From: Clostridia bacterium
GTDB taxonomy: Bacteria > Bacillota_A > Clostridia > Oscillospirales > CAG-272
Assembly: GCA_017631775.1 (NCBI GenBank)
Contig: JAGBSQ010000129.1
Coordinates: 1-7,886 of the forward strand
Length of the DNA stretch: 7,886 bases
Direction: 5' to 3'
Part shown: piece by piece, positions 1 to 7,238 of the stretch
How the letters are laid out: the number at the start of each line of letters is the position of its first letter
Position numbering within the stretch: the stretch's first letter is position 1
Program-made: the position numbers and the translations under genes
Notes under the pieces: generated by a model
What the model saw: only the letters and a program-made list of their open reading frames with translations
The model's database searches: none
Told to the model about the DNA's origin: nothing

Positions 1-2748
1 CGATTCGCCGTGTGCCAAGCGCAAGGAGGTGTCGCGCACTTCGCGGGATTTCTCACCGAAGATTGCGCGCAAGAGTCTTTCTTCTGCGGTCAGCTCGGTC
101 TCGCCCTTGGGCGTGATCTTACCAACCAGAATATCACCGGAACGAACCTCAGTACCCTTCTTAATGATACCCTCTGCGTTCAAATCGCGCAAAGCGTCAT
201 CACCGATGTTGGGAATTTCACGAGTGATCTCTTCGGGGCCGAGCTTGGTGTCTCTTGCCTCGTGGGTGTATTCTTCGATATGAACGGACGTATAAACGTC
301 ATCGCGAACGAGTCTTTCGTTAAGAAGAACTGCGTCCTCGTAGTTATAACCTTCCCAAGTCATAAAGCCGATAAGCGCGTTCTTACCAAGAGAGATTTCA
401 CCTTGGTGAGTTGCGGGACCGTCGGCAATTACTTGACCTGCCTCAATGTAATCACCCTTGGAAACGATGGGACGTTGGTTGAAGCATGTGCCTTGGTTGG
501 TTCTCTTAAACTTGAGCAAGGAGTAAACATCCTTGATGCCGCCCTCGCACGCGATAACGATGCGGTCAGCCTGTACGCTTTCAACGTAGCCGGCTCTTTC
601 GGCAATAACGGTAACGCCGGAGTCAAGAGCAGCCTTGTGTTCCATACCGGTACCAACGATAGGAGAATCGTTTACGAGCAACGGAACTGCTTGCTTTTGC
701 ATGTTGGAACCCATGAGTGCACGGGTGTTATCGTCGTTTTCAAGGAAGGGGATCATAGCGGATGCAACGGAAACGAGCATCTTGGGTGCTACGTCCATAT
801 AGTCGACCTTCATAGCGTCAACCTCAACGATCTCGGTGCGGTCGCGGCCGATTACCTTGGCGTTGATGAAGCAATCATTTTCGTCAAGGGGCTCGTTTGC
901 TTGCGCAACGATGAAGCGGTCTTCGGTGTCAGCGGTCATGTATTCTACCTCGTCGGTTACCTTGTGGCTAAAGGTTCCGTCGCCGTTATCGATGTGCAGT
1001 ACCTTGCGGTAGGGAGCCTCGATAAAGCCGTAGTCGGAAATACGAGCGTAGGTAGAGAGATAAGAAATCAAACCGATGTTCGGGCCTTCGGGAGACTCGA
1101 TGGGGCAAATACGGCCGTATTGGGTGTAGTGAACGTCACGCACGTCAAAGGATGCGCGGTCACGGGAAAGACCGCCGGGACCAAGTGCCGACAGACGGCG
1201 CTTGTGGCTGAGCTCTGCCAAGGGGTTGTTTTGGTCCATGAACTGAGACAGCTGGCTGGAGCCAAAGAACTCGCGAATAGCAGTGGTAACGGGACGGATG
1301 TTGATGAGAGCTTGTACGGTAAGCTTCTCGTTATCCTGCGTTGCCATTCTTTCCTTAATAATTTTATCCATACGCGCAAAGCCGATGCGGAGCTGATTTT
1401 GCAGCTGCTCACCAACAGAGCGGATGCGGCGGTTGCCAAGGTGGTCGATGTCGTCAACGTTGCCAATGTCATGGGTCAGGTTCAGCAGGTAGCTGATAGA
1501 TGCCAAAACGTCGTCAACGGTGAGGCACTTGGGACAAAGGTCTGCCAAGCGGTTCTTAACTTCGGCCTTGATGGCATCAATATCGCCCTCGCAAGCTTCC
1601 ATAATTTCAAGAATAACGGGAGTGCGAACCTTTTCGCGTACGCCGCAATCCTTGAGGTCTTCACCCAAAACAGCAACGGGATCGATGGTGTTGTTGCCAA
1701 CAACCTTTGCGGTATCGCCGTTGTCAAGTGCCAAAACAACGGTGTTGACACCTGCGTTCTCGATTGCGAGAGCGAGCTCGGGGGTAATTACCTCTCCTGC
1801 CTCGAGCACAACTTCACCCGTAATGGGGCTTACAACGGTCTCGGCAAGGCGGCGGTTTGCGATGCGGTGGCGAATTGCCATCTTTTCATCAAATTTATAA
1901 CGACCTACAGGTGCGATGTCATAGCGTCTGGGGTCAAAGAAGTAGTTATTGAGCAGGGTACGTGCAGCGTCCTCTGTGGGGGGTTCACCGGGACGGAGCT
2001 TTTTGTAGATCTCCTTGAGCGCTTCCACGTCGGGAGTAGAGCGGTTTTGCAGAGCAAGATCTTCGCTCTCATCCTTTTCAAAGGTGGTGATCAGGTGCTT
2101 TTCGTCACCAAAGAGCGCATATACATCCTCACGGTTAGCAAAGCCGAGCGCGCGGATGAACATGGTCAAGGGGAGCTTACGGTTTTTATCGATACGAACG
2201 TATGCTACGCCGGCTGCATCGATTTCATATTCGAGCCATGCACCACGGTAAGGAATAACGGTGGAAGCATAGGTCTTCTTACCTGCTTTATCAATTTCGG
2301 AAGCGTAGTACATACCGGGAGAACGGATAATCTGCGAAACGATTACACGCTCTGCACCGTTGATAACAAAGGTACCGGTCTCGGTCATGAGCGGGAAATC
2401 GCCCATGAAGATATCAGCTTGCTTAACTTCACCGGTTTGCTTGTTGGTCAAGCGAACGTTTACCTTTAAGGGAGCCGCATAGTTTACGTCTCTCTCTTTG
2501 CATTCTTCAACGGGGTACTTGGGATGCTCCTCGTCCAAGGTGTAGGAAACAAACTCGATAACGAGATTGCCGTAGGTATCGGTAATGGGAGATGCATCTC
2601 TCAAAACCTCCATAAGGCCTTCCTTTTTGAACCATTCATAGGACTTGGTTTGAATTTCTACCAAATTCGGCAGGGGGTAATCAAACCGAGATGTGGAGAA
2701 GCTTTTTCTTGTGTTCTGACCAAGTTTTTGATCTTTTACTTTGATCAT
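1..2748 (-). CDS. rpoB: RNA polymerase beta subunit, N-terminal 916 residues (partial)
   Basis: This is the beta subunit of DNA-dependent RNA polymerase, which forms one side of the catalytic cleft and binds rifampicin. The frame is open from the ATG at 2748 to base 1, and the C-terminal part lies outside the window (the family is about 1,200 residues). Landmarks in order: [21 protein letters not shown] near residues 115-135; [10 protein letters not shown] from about 432; the rifampicin region starting [20 protein letters not shown] at 494; [15 protein letters not shown] after it; and WEGYNYEDA at 798-806, containing the Glu-Asp pair (804-805) that matches E. coli E813/D814. The residues matching E. 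coli D516, H526 and S531 are the wild-type Asp505, His515 and Ser520, so none of the classic resistance changes is present there. NNPLAE, with Ala, is the usual Firmicutes form. No frameshift was found when codons were read across the lines. An in-frame GTG lies four codons upstream, but it overlaps the GGAG motif, so the ATG is preferred. It is preceded by its own promoter. Confidence 0.98.
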   Translation of the reverse strand, partial: MIKVKDQKLGQNTRKSFSTSRFDYPLPNLVEIQTKSYEWFKKEGLMEVLRDASPITDTYGNLVIEFVSYTLDEEHPKYPVEECKERDVNYAAPLKVNVRLTNKQTGEVKQADIFMGDFPLMTETGTFVINGAERVIVSQIIRSPGMYYASEIDKAGKKTYASTVIPYRGAWLEYEIDAAGVAYVRIDKNRKLPLTMFIRALGFANREDVYALFGDEKHLITTFEKDESEDLALQNRSTPDVEALKEIYKKLRPGEPPTEDAARTLLNNYFFDPRRYDIAPVGRYKFDEKMAIRHRIANRRLAETVVSPITGEVVLEAGEVITPELALAIENAGVNTVVLALDNGDTAKVVGNNTIDPVAVLGEDLKDCGVREKVRTPVILEIMEACEGDIDAIKAEVKNRLADLCPKCLTVDDVLASISYLLNLTHDIGNVDDIDHLGNRRIRSVGEQLQNQLRIGFARMDKIIKERMATQDNEKLTVQALINIRPVTTAIREFFGSSQLSQFMDQNNPLAELSHKRRLSALGPGGLSRDRASFDVRDVHYTQYGRICPIESPEGPNIGLISYLSTYARISDYGFIEAPYRKVLHIDNGDGTFSHKVTDEVEYMTADTEDRFIVAQANEPLDENDCFINAKVIGRDRTEIVEVDAMKVDYMDVAPKMLVSVASAMIPFLENDDNTRALMGSNMQKQAVPLLVNDSPIVGTGMEHKAALDSGVTVIAERAGYVESVQADRIVIACEGGIKDVYSLLKFKRTNQGTCFNQRPIVSKGDYIEAGQVIADGPATHQGEISLGKNALIGFMTWEGYNYEDAVLLNERLVRDDVYTSVHIEEYTHEARDTKLGPEEITREIPNIGDDALRDLNAEGIIKKGTEVRSGDILVGKITPKGETELTAEERLLRAIFGEKSREVRDTSLRLAHGES

Positions 2749-2902
2749 TAATTCAATCACTCCATTCAATCATTGATAACGCTTGGAAAAAAATCACAGT
2801 CGGTTGCGGAAGCTTTTTGACATCAGGTGTTTGTGCAATTTGACGATAGCGCATTTTGCTGCTTTCACCAAAGTTCCCGCAATACGAGCGATTATAATGC
2901 AG
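2749..2902 (-). promoter_or_regulatory. Untranslated leader of rpoB
   Basis: If transcription starts about seven bases after the -10 box, the rpoB mRNA has a leader of roughly 154 bases with no gene in it. One possible long-range stem joins TTGCGGGAA (plus-strand 2882-2874) to TTCCGCAA (2811-2804): eight base pairs with one bulged G and a loop of about 60 bases. A run of seven T lies further on, just after CTGTGA, but I see no tight GC stem directly before it, so I do not call an attenuator. A second -10-like TATAAT (2896-2891) sits near the predicted start of the leader. No known riboswitch or ribosomal-protein binding motif was recognised. Confidence 0.4.
2760..2763 (-). promoter_or_regulatory. 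Shine-Dalgarno GGAG of rpoB
   Basis: GGAG on the minus strand ends 11 bases before the ATG at 2748, a rather long spacing. It overlaps the alternative in-frame GTG at 2760-2758, which argues against that GTG as the start. Two other ATGs just upstream are out of frame and meet stops within a few codons. Confidence 0.6.
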
Positions 2903-2908
2903 TTTACT

Positions 2909-2937
2909 ATTTTATCACCTTTTTTGTCATTTGTCAA
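2909..2937 (-). promoter_or_regulatory. Sigma-A promoter of rpoB
   Basis: On the minus strand a consensus -35 box TTGACA (2937-2932) and a near-consensus -10 box TAAAAT (2914-2909) are separated by exactly 17 bases. The -10 is preceded by TGA, an extended -10 element. A second TATAAT (2896-2891) lies 12 bases downstream but has no good -35 at the right distance. This is the strongest promoter in the window, as expected for rpoB. Confidence 0.9.
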
Positions 2938-2982
2938 GGGTTTTTTGTAAAATTTTTCATTTTTTTATATTTTTATTTTTTT
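2938..2982 (-). promoter_or_regulatory. AT-rich tract upstream of the rpoB promoter (UP-element-like)
   Basis: The 45 bases directly upstream of the -35 box are almost entirely A and T, in A-tracts on the minus strand of the form AAAAAAATAAAAATATAAAA. Such tracts bind the C-terminal domain of the polymerase alpha subunit and raise promoter strength at rRNA and other strong promoters. This role is inferred from base composition and position only. Confidence 0.5.
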
Positions 2983-3025
2983 GACGAAAACAAAAATTCG
3001 TCGAAATGACAAAAACCGCGGTTTT
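2983..3025. repeat. Two small inverted repeats upstream of the rpoB promoter
   Basis: GACGAA (2983-2988) and TTCGTC (2997-3002) form a six-base inverted repeat around an eight-base AT-rich loop. Nine bases further on lies the perfect 14-base palindrome AAAACCGCGGTTTT (3012-3025). On the minus strand the latter is a short GC-centred stem followed by TTTTT, so it could act as a weak backup terminator after the strong one at 3051-3094, or as a protein-binding site. No function can be assigned. Confidence 0.4.
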
Positions 3026-3050
3026 CATCCCCTTCCCTCTACTTTTTGCA

Positions 3051-3094
3051 CAAAACAAAAGACCGCCGCACAGCCAAAGCCGTGCGGCAGTCTT
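3051..3094 (-). terminator. Rho-independent terminator of the transglutaminase-like gene
   Basis: On the minus strand the arm AAGACTGCCGCACGGC pairs fully, counting G-U pairs, with GCTGTGCGGCGGTCTT across a four-base TTTG loop, giving a 16-base-pair stem at 3094-3059. It is followed by TTGTTTTG. It begins about 30 bases after the stop codon of the gene at 3126-4868 and separates that gene from the rpoB promoter. Confidence 0.92.
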
Positions 3095-3125
3095 ATATAA
3101 TGCATAATTAAATAGGTAAAAAAGA

Positions 3126-4868
3126 TCAACCCTCGCGGATCTTTTTGATAACGATTACGATGACAAGGAGCAAAACGCCACCGCCACCACCCATGAGGAT
3201 GAGCGGATTTTCGAGAATGGCGCCGATAAGCTCTTCAGCTGTCTCGCCTGCATCGATGCTGGGAATGAGATCGGATACGGAGAACTTGTAGCCGCAAACG
3301 GTGCAGCCGTCACTTCCCTCTTCGTTTACGTGTGCCTCAACAAGATCTACACCGCAACCGTTGGCGCAAACGCACTTGTGGTTCATCATACCGTCTGCTA
3401 CCCAAGTTTCGGGATAGTTGTGCGCGCCGATGACATCGGTTTGGAAGGTGTAAGCATCGCTCGTTTTTTGACAAACAGAGCAAGCGAGGAAGTAAGTATC
3501 GTTTTCGGTACACTTTTCTGCCTTTTGCTTCAGGGTCGCCTCGGTGGCATTCTTAACGGTAAAGTCGTGTCCGTTGGGGAGAATGATAACGCTTTGTTGG
3601 TTAAAGATTTCAACGAGCTTGCCGTTTTCATCAAGGGCGGCCATAAAGAGCTTGCCGCAGTCTCTGCACTTGCGGTGTGCAACGGTTCCCTCTTCCTCAC
3701 AGGTGGCTGCTTTTGCAAGAACAATGGATACGCTCTGGTGCTTGCAGGTTTCAATTACGATGTGAGCCTCGCGGCCGATGTACTGTCCCTTAATGCTGAA
3801 CTGACCCGAAACGCCAGCGGCAGTTGCAATGTCACTTGCATTGTCAAAGCACCATTGCACAAATTGCTCGGCGGTGAAGTTGGCACCGCTTTGAATGAAT
3901 ACGCTGACCGAAAGATCATTCTTCTTCAGCATTTGGCCGATCACAGCGGTGTTGCGCGTGCCGATAACGAGATCATTTTTGACAAAGTAGTTTTGCGCGG
4001 TTGCGGTACACGTGGGAAGCTCAAAGACCTGACAAGCAAGCTCGGAGTTGTTTTGCGCGTTGTGACCAACTCTCCACACATCGTGGTCCTCGTCAAAAAT
4101 GGCAGAGGTTTGGTTGAAGTATGCATACAAAAGTGTGGTGTCCTGATCGTTCCAGGTCAGGTCGACAAGGTAGTATGCACCGTCGATGAGCACCATGTTC
4201 CATGCGTGGTTCTCGCCCTTGCTCTCGCCGTATACCTGAATGGATTGAATGCCTACGCGTTGCAACAGACATTGCAGAGCCTCGGCATAGCCTTCGCAAA
4301 CAGCCAATCCCTCTACCAATGCACCGTAAGCGTTGTGCGCGTTGGCGGTGGAAACGTAGGAGACCTTGGTAGCCAACAGATCGTGCAGAGCCTTTTCCAT
4401 TTCGTACTCACTCATGCCCGCGTCAAGGCGAGCGATCATGTTGTCGATTGCCTGATTGAAGGCAACCTTTGCAGCCTCAAGCTCGGCACCCACAAATATA
4501 TATTGGGGCAGCATTTTTACAATGTTGCCGGCGTTATCCGGAATGTAGCTGTAGGAGGTGTGCAACCAAAATTGCTCGGTGTGGTCGCGGCGTACAGCCT
4601 CGAGAGCCAGCTGGAACTCATCCATGGTAAGCTGATATTGCTTGTTGCTGATAACGATCTCCTCGGCGCAGGCATCAATGCCGGCAACAATGTTGTCATA
4701 GGCATACAAAAGCGCCTTTCCGTTGGGGAGATCCTCAAGCTGCTCGCGGCAGTAGTAAAGGTCGGCATTGACCTCGGCTACCGTTGCTACCTCTGCCATG
4801 GGAACGATGGGCAAAAGCTGTACCAATAAAACAAGACAGCACAAAGCTATCATCAAACGTCTTTTCAT
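3126..4868 (-). CDS. Secreted transglutaminase-like protein with Cys-rich repeats and a C-terminal membrane anchor
   Basis: This 580-residue protein starts with a signal peptide (MKRRLMIALCCLVLLVQLLP, likely cleaved near residue 25) and so is exported. A transglutaminase-like papain-fold domain spans about residues 155-265. Its expected catalytic triad is visible as Cys191 in AVCEGYAEA, His221 in ENHAWNM and Asp236 in LVDLTWND. The C-terminal third carries three loosely repeated units, starting near His377, His434 and His483, with CxxC pairs at 401/404, 463/466 and 522/525, plus Cys499, 501 and 505. Residues 556-574 form a glycine-rich then hydrophobic membrane segment, followed by the basic tail KKIREG; no LPxTG sortase motif is seen. 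The start has a good ribosome site, the gene has its own promoter and terminator, and it looks monocistronic. Family knowledge suggests a surface protease, peptidase or cross-linking enzyme; the substrate is unknown. The CxxC units may bind metal or form disulfides. Confidence 0.88.
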   Translation of the reverse strand: MKRRLMIALCCLVLLVQLLPIVPMAEVATVAEVNADLYYCREQLEDLPNGKALLYAYDNIVAGIDACAEEIVISNKQYQLTMDEFQLALEAVRRDHTEQFWLHTSYSYIPDNAGNIVKMLPQYIFVGAELEAAKVAFNQAIDNMIARLDAGMSEYEMEKALHDLLATKVSYVSTANAHNAYGALVEGLAVCEGYAEALQCLLQRVGIQSIQVYGESKGENHAWNMVLIDGAYYLVDLTWNDQDTTLLYAYFNQTSAIFDEDHDVWRVGHNAQNNSELACQVFELPTCTATAQNYFVKNDLVIGTRNTAVIGQMLKKNDLSVSVFIQSGANFTAEQFVQWCFDNASDIATAAGVSGQFSIKGQYIGREAHIVIETCKHQSVSIVLAKAATCEEEGTVAHRKCRDCGKLFMAALDENGKLVEIFNQQSVIILPNGHDFTVKNATEATLKQKAEKCTENDTYFLACSVCQKTSDAYTFQTDVIGAHNYPETWVADGMMNHKCVCANGCGVDLVEAHVNEEGSDGCTVCGYKFSVSDLIPSIDAGETAEELIGAILENPLILMGGGGGVLLLVIVIVIKKIREG

Positions 4869-4875
4869 GTTTTTT

Positions 4876-4879
4876 CTCC
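4876..4879 (-). promoter_or_regulatory. Shine-Dalgarno of the transglutaminase-like gene
   Basis: GGAG within GAAAGGAG on the minus strand ends seven bases before the ATG at 4868, which fixes that start. Confidence 0.85.
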
Positions 4880-4880
4880 T

Positions 4881-4899
4881 TTCGAACGTTGTTTTCGAA
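4881..4899. repeat. Paired TTCGAA palindromes between promoter and ribosome site
   Basis: Two copies of TTCGAA (4881-4886 and 4894-4899) are separated by seven bases, with centres 13 bases apart. They lie downstream of the -10 box, in the short mRNA leader of the transglutaminase-like gene. They could form a small RNA stem just before the ribosome site or serve as a repressor operator. The arms are short and this may be chance. Confidence 0.35.
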
Positions 4900-4911
4900 A
4901 TACTTAATTAT

Positions 4912-4940
4912 ATTGTAGCATATTTTTGGGGAGATTGCAA
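4912..4940 (-). promoter_or_regulatory. Sigma-A promoter of the transglutaminase-like gene
   Basis: On the minus strand TTGCAA (4940-4935) and TACAAT (4917-4912) are spaced 17 bases apart, and the -10 box is preceded by TGC, an extended -10 element. It lies between the ktrA terminator and the ATG at 4868, giving a leader of about 37 bases. Confidence 0.85.
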
Positions 4941-4969
4941 GATTTTTCTTTAAAAATCATAGCGCAAGC

Positions 4970-4994
4970 AAAAAGGGCGACCTCGGTCGCCCTT
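4970..4994 (-). terminator. Rho-independent terminator of the ktrBA operon
   Basis: On the minus strand AAGGGCGAC and GTCGCCCTT pair perfectly across the loop CGAG, and the stem runs into TTTTT. It begins five bases after the ktrA stop codon. It closes the potassium operon before the next promoter. Confidence 0.92.
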
Positions 4995-4999
4995 GTCTT

Positions 5000-5650
5000 T
5001 TATTTGAATTTTGCAAGCTTTGCCGTGTTGGCAAGCACAATGAGGGTAATGTCGGCCGCCAACGGCTCCTCTGGGTCGAGGTCTACCGTTACCTTTTTGC
5101 CCTCGCGAATTGCCACAACGTTAAAGCCGTGCTTTTTGCGCAGGTTCAATTCAATCAGGTTCTTGCCTACCCATTCGGGCTTGATGTCGATCTCTACAAT
5201 GGAGGTATCCTTAGAGAGCGAGATCATATCGATAAATCCCGACGAGAGCAGATTTTTTGCAAGGCGCACACCCGATTCCTTTTCGGGGAACACGACCTCA
5301 TCTGCGCCCACGCGCAAAAGGATCTTTTGGTGCATTTCGTTGGCACACTTGGCAACCACGTTCTTAACGCCTGCCTCCTTGCAAAGGGTGACCGCCATAA
5401 CGCTTGCCTCGAGATTGCTTGCCATGCAAACAATAACGCTGTCGATATCGGCAACGCCGAGACGTGCAATGACCTCGGGGTCGGTTACGTCGGCGCATTT
5501 GCAAATGGGCAGGATAGCCGCCATATCGTTAACGATTTTTTGGTCGGCATCAACCGCGAGAACCTCCATGCCTCCCTTTACAAGCTCGGTGGCAACAGCC
5601 TTGCCGTAACGGCCAAGACCAAATACTGCATATGTTTTCTTCTTTCTCAT
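5000..5650 (-). CDS. ktrA: KtrA-type potassium channel regulatory subunit (RCK domains)
   Basis: This 216-residue soluble protein is the cytoplasmic gating subunit of a Ktr/Trk potassium uptake system. In the family it forms an octameric ring on KtrB and opens or closes it according to bound nucleotide (ATP/ADP or NAD(H)). The N-terminal RCK_N Rossmann domain (about 1-120) shows YAVFGLGRYG with the glycine motif at 11-16, an acidic ribose-binding position at Asp34 in LAVDAD, and the usual CADVTD at 52-57. The linker FPEKESG (121-127) leads to an RCK_C domain (about 140-216), the part that binds c-di-AMP in some KtrA proteins. The length matches KtrA/KtrC (about 220) rather than the double-length TrkA of proteobacteria (about 450). 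The start is supported by AAAGGA seven bases before the ATG. It follows ktrB by 15 bases, so the two genes are co-transcribed. Confidence 0.93.
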   Translation of the reverse strand: MRKKKTYAVFGLGRYGKAVATELVKGGMEVLAVDADQKIVNDMAAILPICKCADVTDPEVIARLGVADIDSVIVCMASNLEASVMAVTLCKEAGVKNVVAKCANEMHQKILLRVGADEVVFPEKESGVRLAKNLLSSGFIDMISLSKDTSIVEIDIKPEWVGKNLIELNLRKKHGFNVVAIREGKKVTVDLDPEEPLAADITLIVLANTAKLAKFK

Positions 5651-5665
5651 ATCTATTCCTTTCTG

Positions 5666-7027
5666 TTAACCAATGCTAATGTCCTCTTCGGGCTCGGAAA
5701 TCACGTTTTGACTCTCGTTGTCGCTACCGAGAGCGACCGCCAACGAAATAGGCCCTACACGACCGAGATACATGGTAACAATGACGATCAGCTTGCCCCA
5801 CACGTTAAGACTGCCCGTAAAGCCACGGGAAAGTCCGACCGTTGCAATGGCGCTGACCGACTCGTAAACAACGTCTAAAAGATTGGCTCCCGTTGCCGCC
5901 GCCAACAGCGTGGTGCTAACAAGCGCAAAACAACCAAAAACAACAATTACGGCAACCGCGCGGCGAATGGAATCGGAGGAAATGCGCCTGCCAAAAAGAG
6001 ATGCCTCGCTCTTGTTGCGAATGGTGGCAAATGCCGAACAAATGAGAACCGCAATGGTGACGGTTTTCAAGCCGCCCGCAGTTCCTACGGGAGAGCCGCC
6101 CACAAGCATCATCGCCATGGAAATGACCGATGTCGTATCGCGCAGATTTTCCTGCGGAACGCTTGCAAAGCCTGCGGTGCGCGTGGTAACGGATTGGAAG
6201 AGAGACACTTGTATTTTATCAAAGAAGGACAACTCCCCAATGGTGAGGGGGTTGTTGAATTCGCAAAGGAGAATAAGAAGTCCGCCGCCAAAAACGAGAA
6301 TGGCAGAGGTGGCAATGGCAATTTTGCTGTGCAGGGTCAAGTGACACCAAAAATGTCCTTTTTTAATAGCGCCGCTCCGTATTACACGCAATACATCCCA
6401 CCAAACAATGTAACCAATGCCGCCCAAAATGATGAGCGCCGAGGTCACCGCGTTGATAAGCGGATTGGTCGCATAGTCACAAAGACTGTTTTCCGAGAGA
6501 ATATCAATGCCCGCGTTGCAGAACGCGGAAATGGAATGAAATACCGAAATCCAAATGCCCCTCTCTCCAAATTGCGGAACAAAAACGGTCATACAAAGCG
6601 CCGCTCCAAGAGCTTCGATGAGAAGCGTACCCAGAAGAACGTTGCGAATGAATTTGGAAAGGCCTTCCATCGTATTCAGGTTGAAAGCATCTTGAATGAG
6701 CAGCTTGTGACCGATGCCCATGCGACGGGTAAGAAGGATCATCAACCCCGAAACAATGGCGATAAATCCAAGACCGCCGATTTGAACAAGAACCAAAATA
6801 ACGATTTGCCCAAACAGGCTCCACGTAGAAACCGTGGGGAGCGTAACAAGTCCCGTAACGCAGGTTGACGTGGTAGCGGTAAAGAGCGCATCAAGGAACG
6901 AAACACTCTTCCCAGTTGCCGAGCTGATGGGCAACGACAAGAGAATGCTACCAATCAAAATCACGCCCAAAAAGCTGAGCAAGATTGTTTGCGTTGTGGA
7001 AAACTTTAGCCTTTTCTCTTTTTGCAA
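5666..7027 (-). CDS. ktrB: KtrB-type potassium-translocating membrane subunit, TTG start
   Basis: This is the pore-forming subunit of the Ktr potassium uptake system, in the TrkH/KtrB/HKT superfamily, built of four membrane-pore-membrane units. With the TTG start it has 453 residues, matching KtrB (about 445). All four pore loops keep the selectivity glycine: TSTCVTGL (Gly59), HSISAFCNAGID (Gly173), SVTTRTAGFAS (Gly286) and SAIATVGLSRG (Gly398). The small-residue gate loop GGSPVGTAGGLKT lies at 310-322. The frame stays open upstream to an ATG at 7129, but that stretch is hairpin DNA with no membrane-protein character. The sequence AAAGGAGGT (7042-7034) stands six bases before TTG at 7027, and an in-frame ATG at 7045 overlaps this site, so TTG is chosen. 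It is the first gene of a two-gene operon with ktrA. I saw no c-di-AMP (ydaO-type) riboswitch in the leader by eye. Confidence 0.92.
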   Translation of the reverse strand: MQKEKRLKFSTTQTILLSFLGVILIGSILLSLPISSATGKSVSFLDALFTATTSTCVTGLVTLPTVSTWSLFGQIVILVLVQIGGLGFIAIVSGLMILLTRRMGIGHKLLIQDAFNLNTMEGLSKFIRNVLLGTLLIEALGAALCMTVFVPQFGERGIWISVFHSISAFCNAGIDILSENSLCDYATNPLINAVTSALIILGGIGYIVWWDVLRVIRSGAIKKGHFWCHLTLHSKIAIATSAILVFGGGLLILLCEFNNPLTIGELSFFDKIQVSLFQSVTTRTAGFASVPQENLRDTTSVISMAMMLVGGSPVGTAGGLKTVTIAVLICSAFATIRNKSEASLFGRRISSDSIRRAVAVIVVFGCFALVSTTLLAAATGANLLDVVYESVSAIATVGLSRGFTGSLNVWGKLIVIVTMYLGRVGPISLAVALGSDNESQNVISEPEEDISIG

Positions 7028-7033
7028 GGTATG

Positions 7034-7042
7034 ACCTCCTTT
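7034..7042 (-). promoter_or_regulatory. Shine-Dalgarno AAAGGAGGT that fixes the ktrB TTG start
   Basis: A full anti-16S match, AAAGGAGGT, ends six bases before TTG (7027-7025). The in-frame ATG at 7045 overlaps this motif and has no ribosome site of its own, so initiation at TTG is the better reading. Confidence 0.85.
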
Positions 7043-7075
7043 CATAAACGTTTTGGAACCGGTAAACAACTTTCT

Positions 7076-7109
7076 TAACGGGCAGGGTCTTGGCGGTGCC
7101 TGACCGTTA
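7076..7109. repeat. Inverted repeat 1 of the glnA-ktrB spacer
   Basis: TAACGGGCAGG (7076-7086) and CCTGACCGTTA (7099-7109) form an 11-base-pair stem with one G/A mismatch around a 12-base loop. On the minus strand it lies about 35 bases before the ktrB ribosome site. No T-run follows on either strand, so it is not an intrinsic terminator. Confidence 0.6.
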
Positions 7110-7121
7110 GCGATAGCAAAA

Positions 7122-7138
7122 GCAAGCATTTCGCTTGC
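7122..7138. repeat. Inverted repeat 2 of the glnA-ktrB spacer
   Basis: GCAAGC (7122-7127) and GCTTGC (7133-7138) form a perfect six-base-pair stem with a five-base loop. On the minus strand it is followed by TTTT, too weak to call a terminator. Confidence 0.45.
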
Positions 7139-7139
7139 G

Positions 7140-7166
7140 CCGACTGTCTGTCGGTATACTACCGAC
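7140..7166. repeat. Inverted repeat 3, with two alternative pairings
   Basis: GTCGGTA (7150-7156) and TACCGAC (7160-7166) form a perfect seven-base-pair stem with a three-base loop. The same GTCGG can instead pair with an upstream CCGAC (7140-7144) across a five-base loop. The two hairpins exclude each other, an arrangement seen in RNA switches but also possible in decaying repeats. Confidence 0.55.
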
Positions 7167-7208
7167 TTGTTTTGATAGACCCCTTGTTAGAGAGTTCTTG
7201 AGGGGGCT

Positions 7209-7238
7209 TGGGGGAACTTCTTGCAAGAAGTTCCCCCA
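7209..7238. repeat. Perfect 30-base palindrome just after glnA
   Basis: TGGGGGAACTTCTTG (7209-7223) is followed directly by its exact reverse complement (7224-7238), giving 15-base arms with no spacer. It begins 15 bases after the glnA stop codon. It would make a very stable hairpin, but the bases after it on the minus strand are AGCCCCCTCA with no T-run, so it is not a canonical intrinsic terminator. A partial direct repeat (CTTGAGGGGG, then CTTGGGGGAA) adjoins it. It may stabilise mRNA ends, end transcription with Rho, or be part of a repeat element. Confidence 0.75.

Noticed and set aside
1141..1272. Rifampicin-resistance substitution in rpoB
   Set aside because: Positions matching E. coli D516, H526 and S531 are all wild type. 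Ala at the S522 position is the normal Firmicutes residue.
10..2469. Plus-strand open frame of 819 codons
   Set aside because: It lies antisense to rpoB in a fixed phase, and its translation has no recognisable domain. The openness follows from rpoB codon bias, and the minus-strand frame is unmistakably RpoB.
3330..4829. Plus-strand open frame of 499 codons
   Set aside because: It is antisense to the transglutaminase-like gene, which has a signal peptide, catalytic triad, promoter, ribosome site and terminator. The plus-strand product shows none of these.
5129..5878. Plus-strand open frame crossing the ktrA-ktrB junction
   Set aside because: It overlaps both well-supported potassium transporter genes on the other strand and has no recognisable domain.
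6194..6868. Plus-strand frame with an Asn/Lys/Arg-rich product
   Set aside because: The composition is the antisense image of hydrophobic membrane segments of ktrB, not a real basic protein.
7028..7129. N-terminal extension of KtrB from the ATG at 7129
   Set aside because: The extension reads through intergenic hairpins, gives a Pro/Arg-rich stretch unlike KtrB, and lies upstream of a full ribosome binding site placed for the TTG at 7027.
7209..7238. Intrinsic terminator of glnA
   Set aside because: The hairpin is strong, but no T-run follows it on either strand, so it is listed as a palindrome instead.
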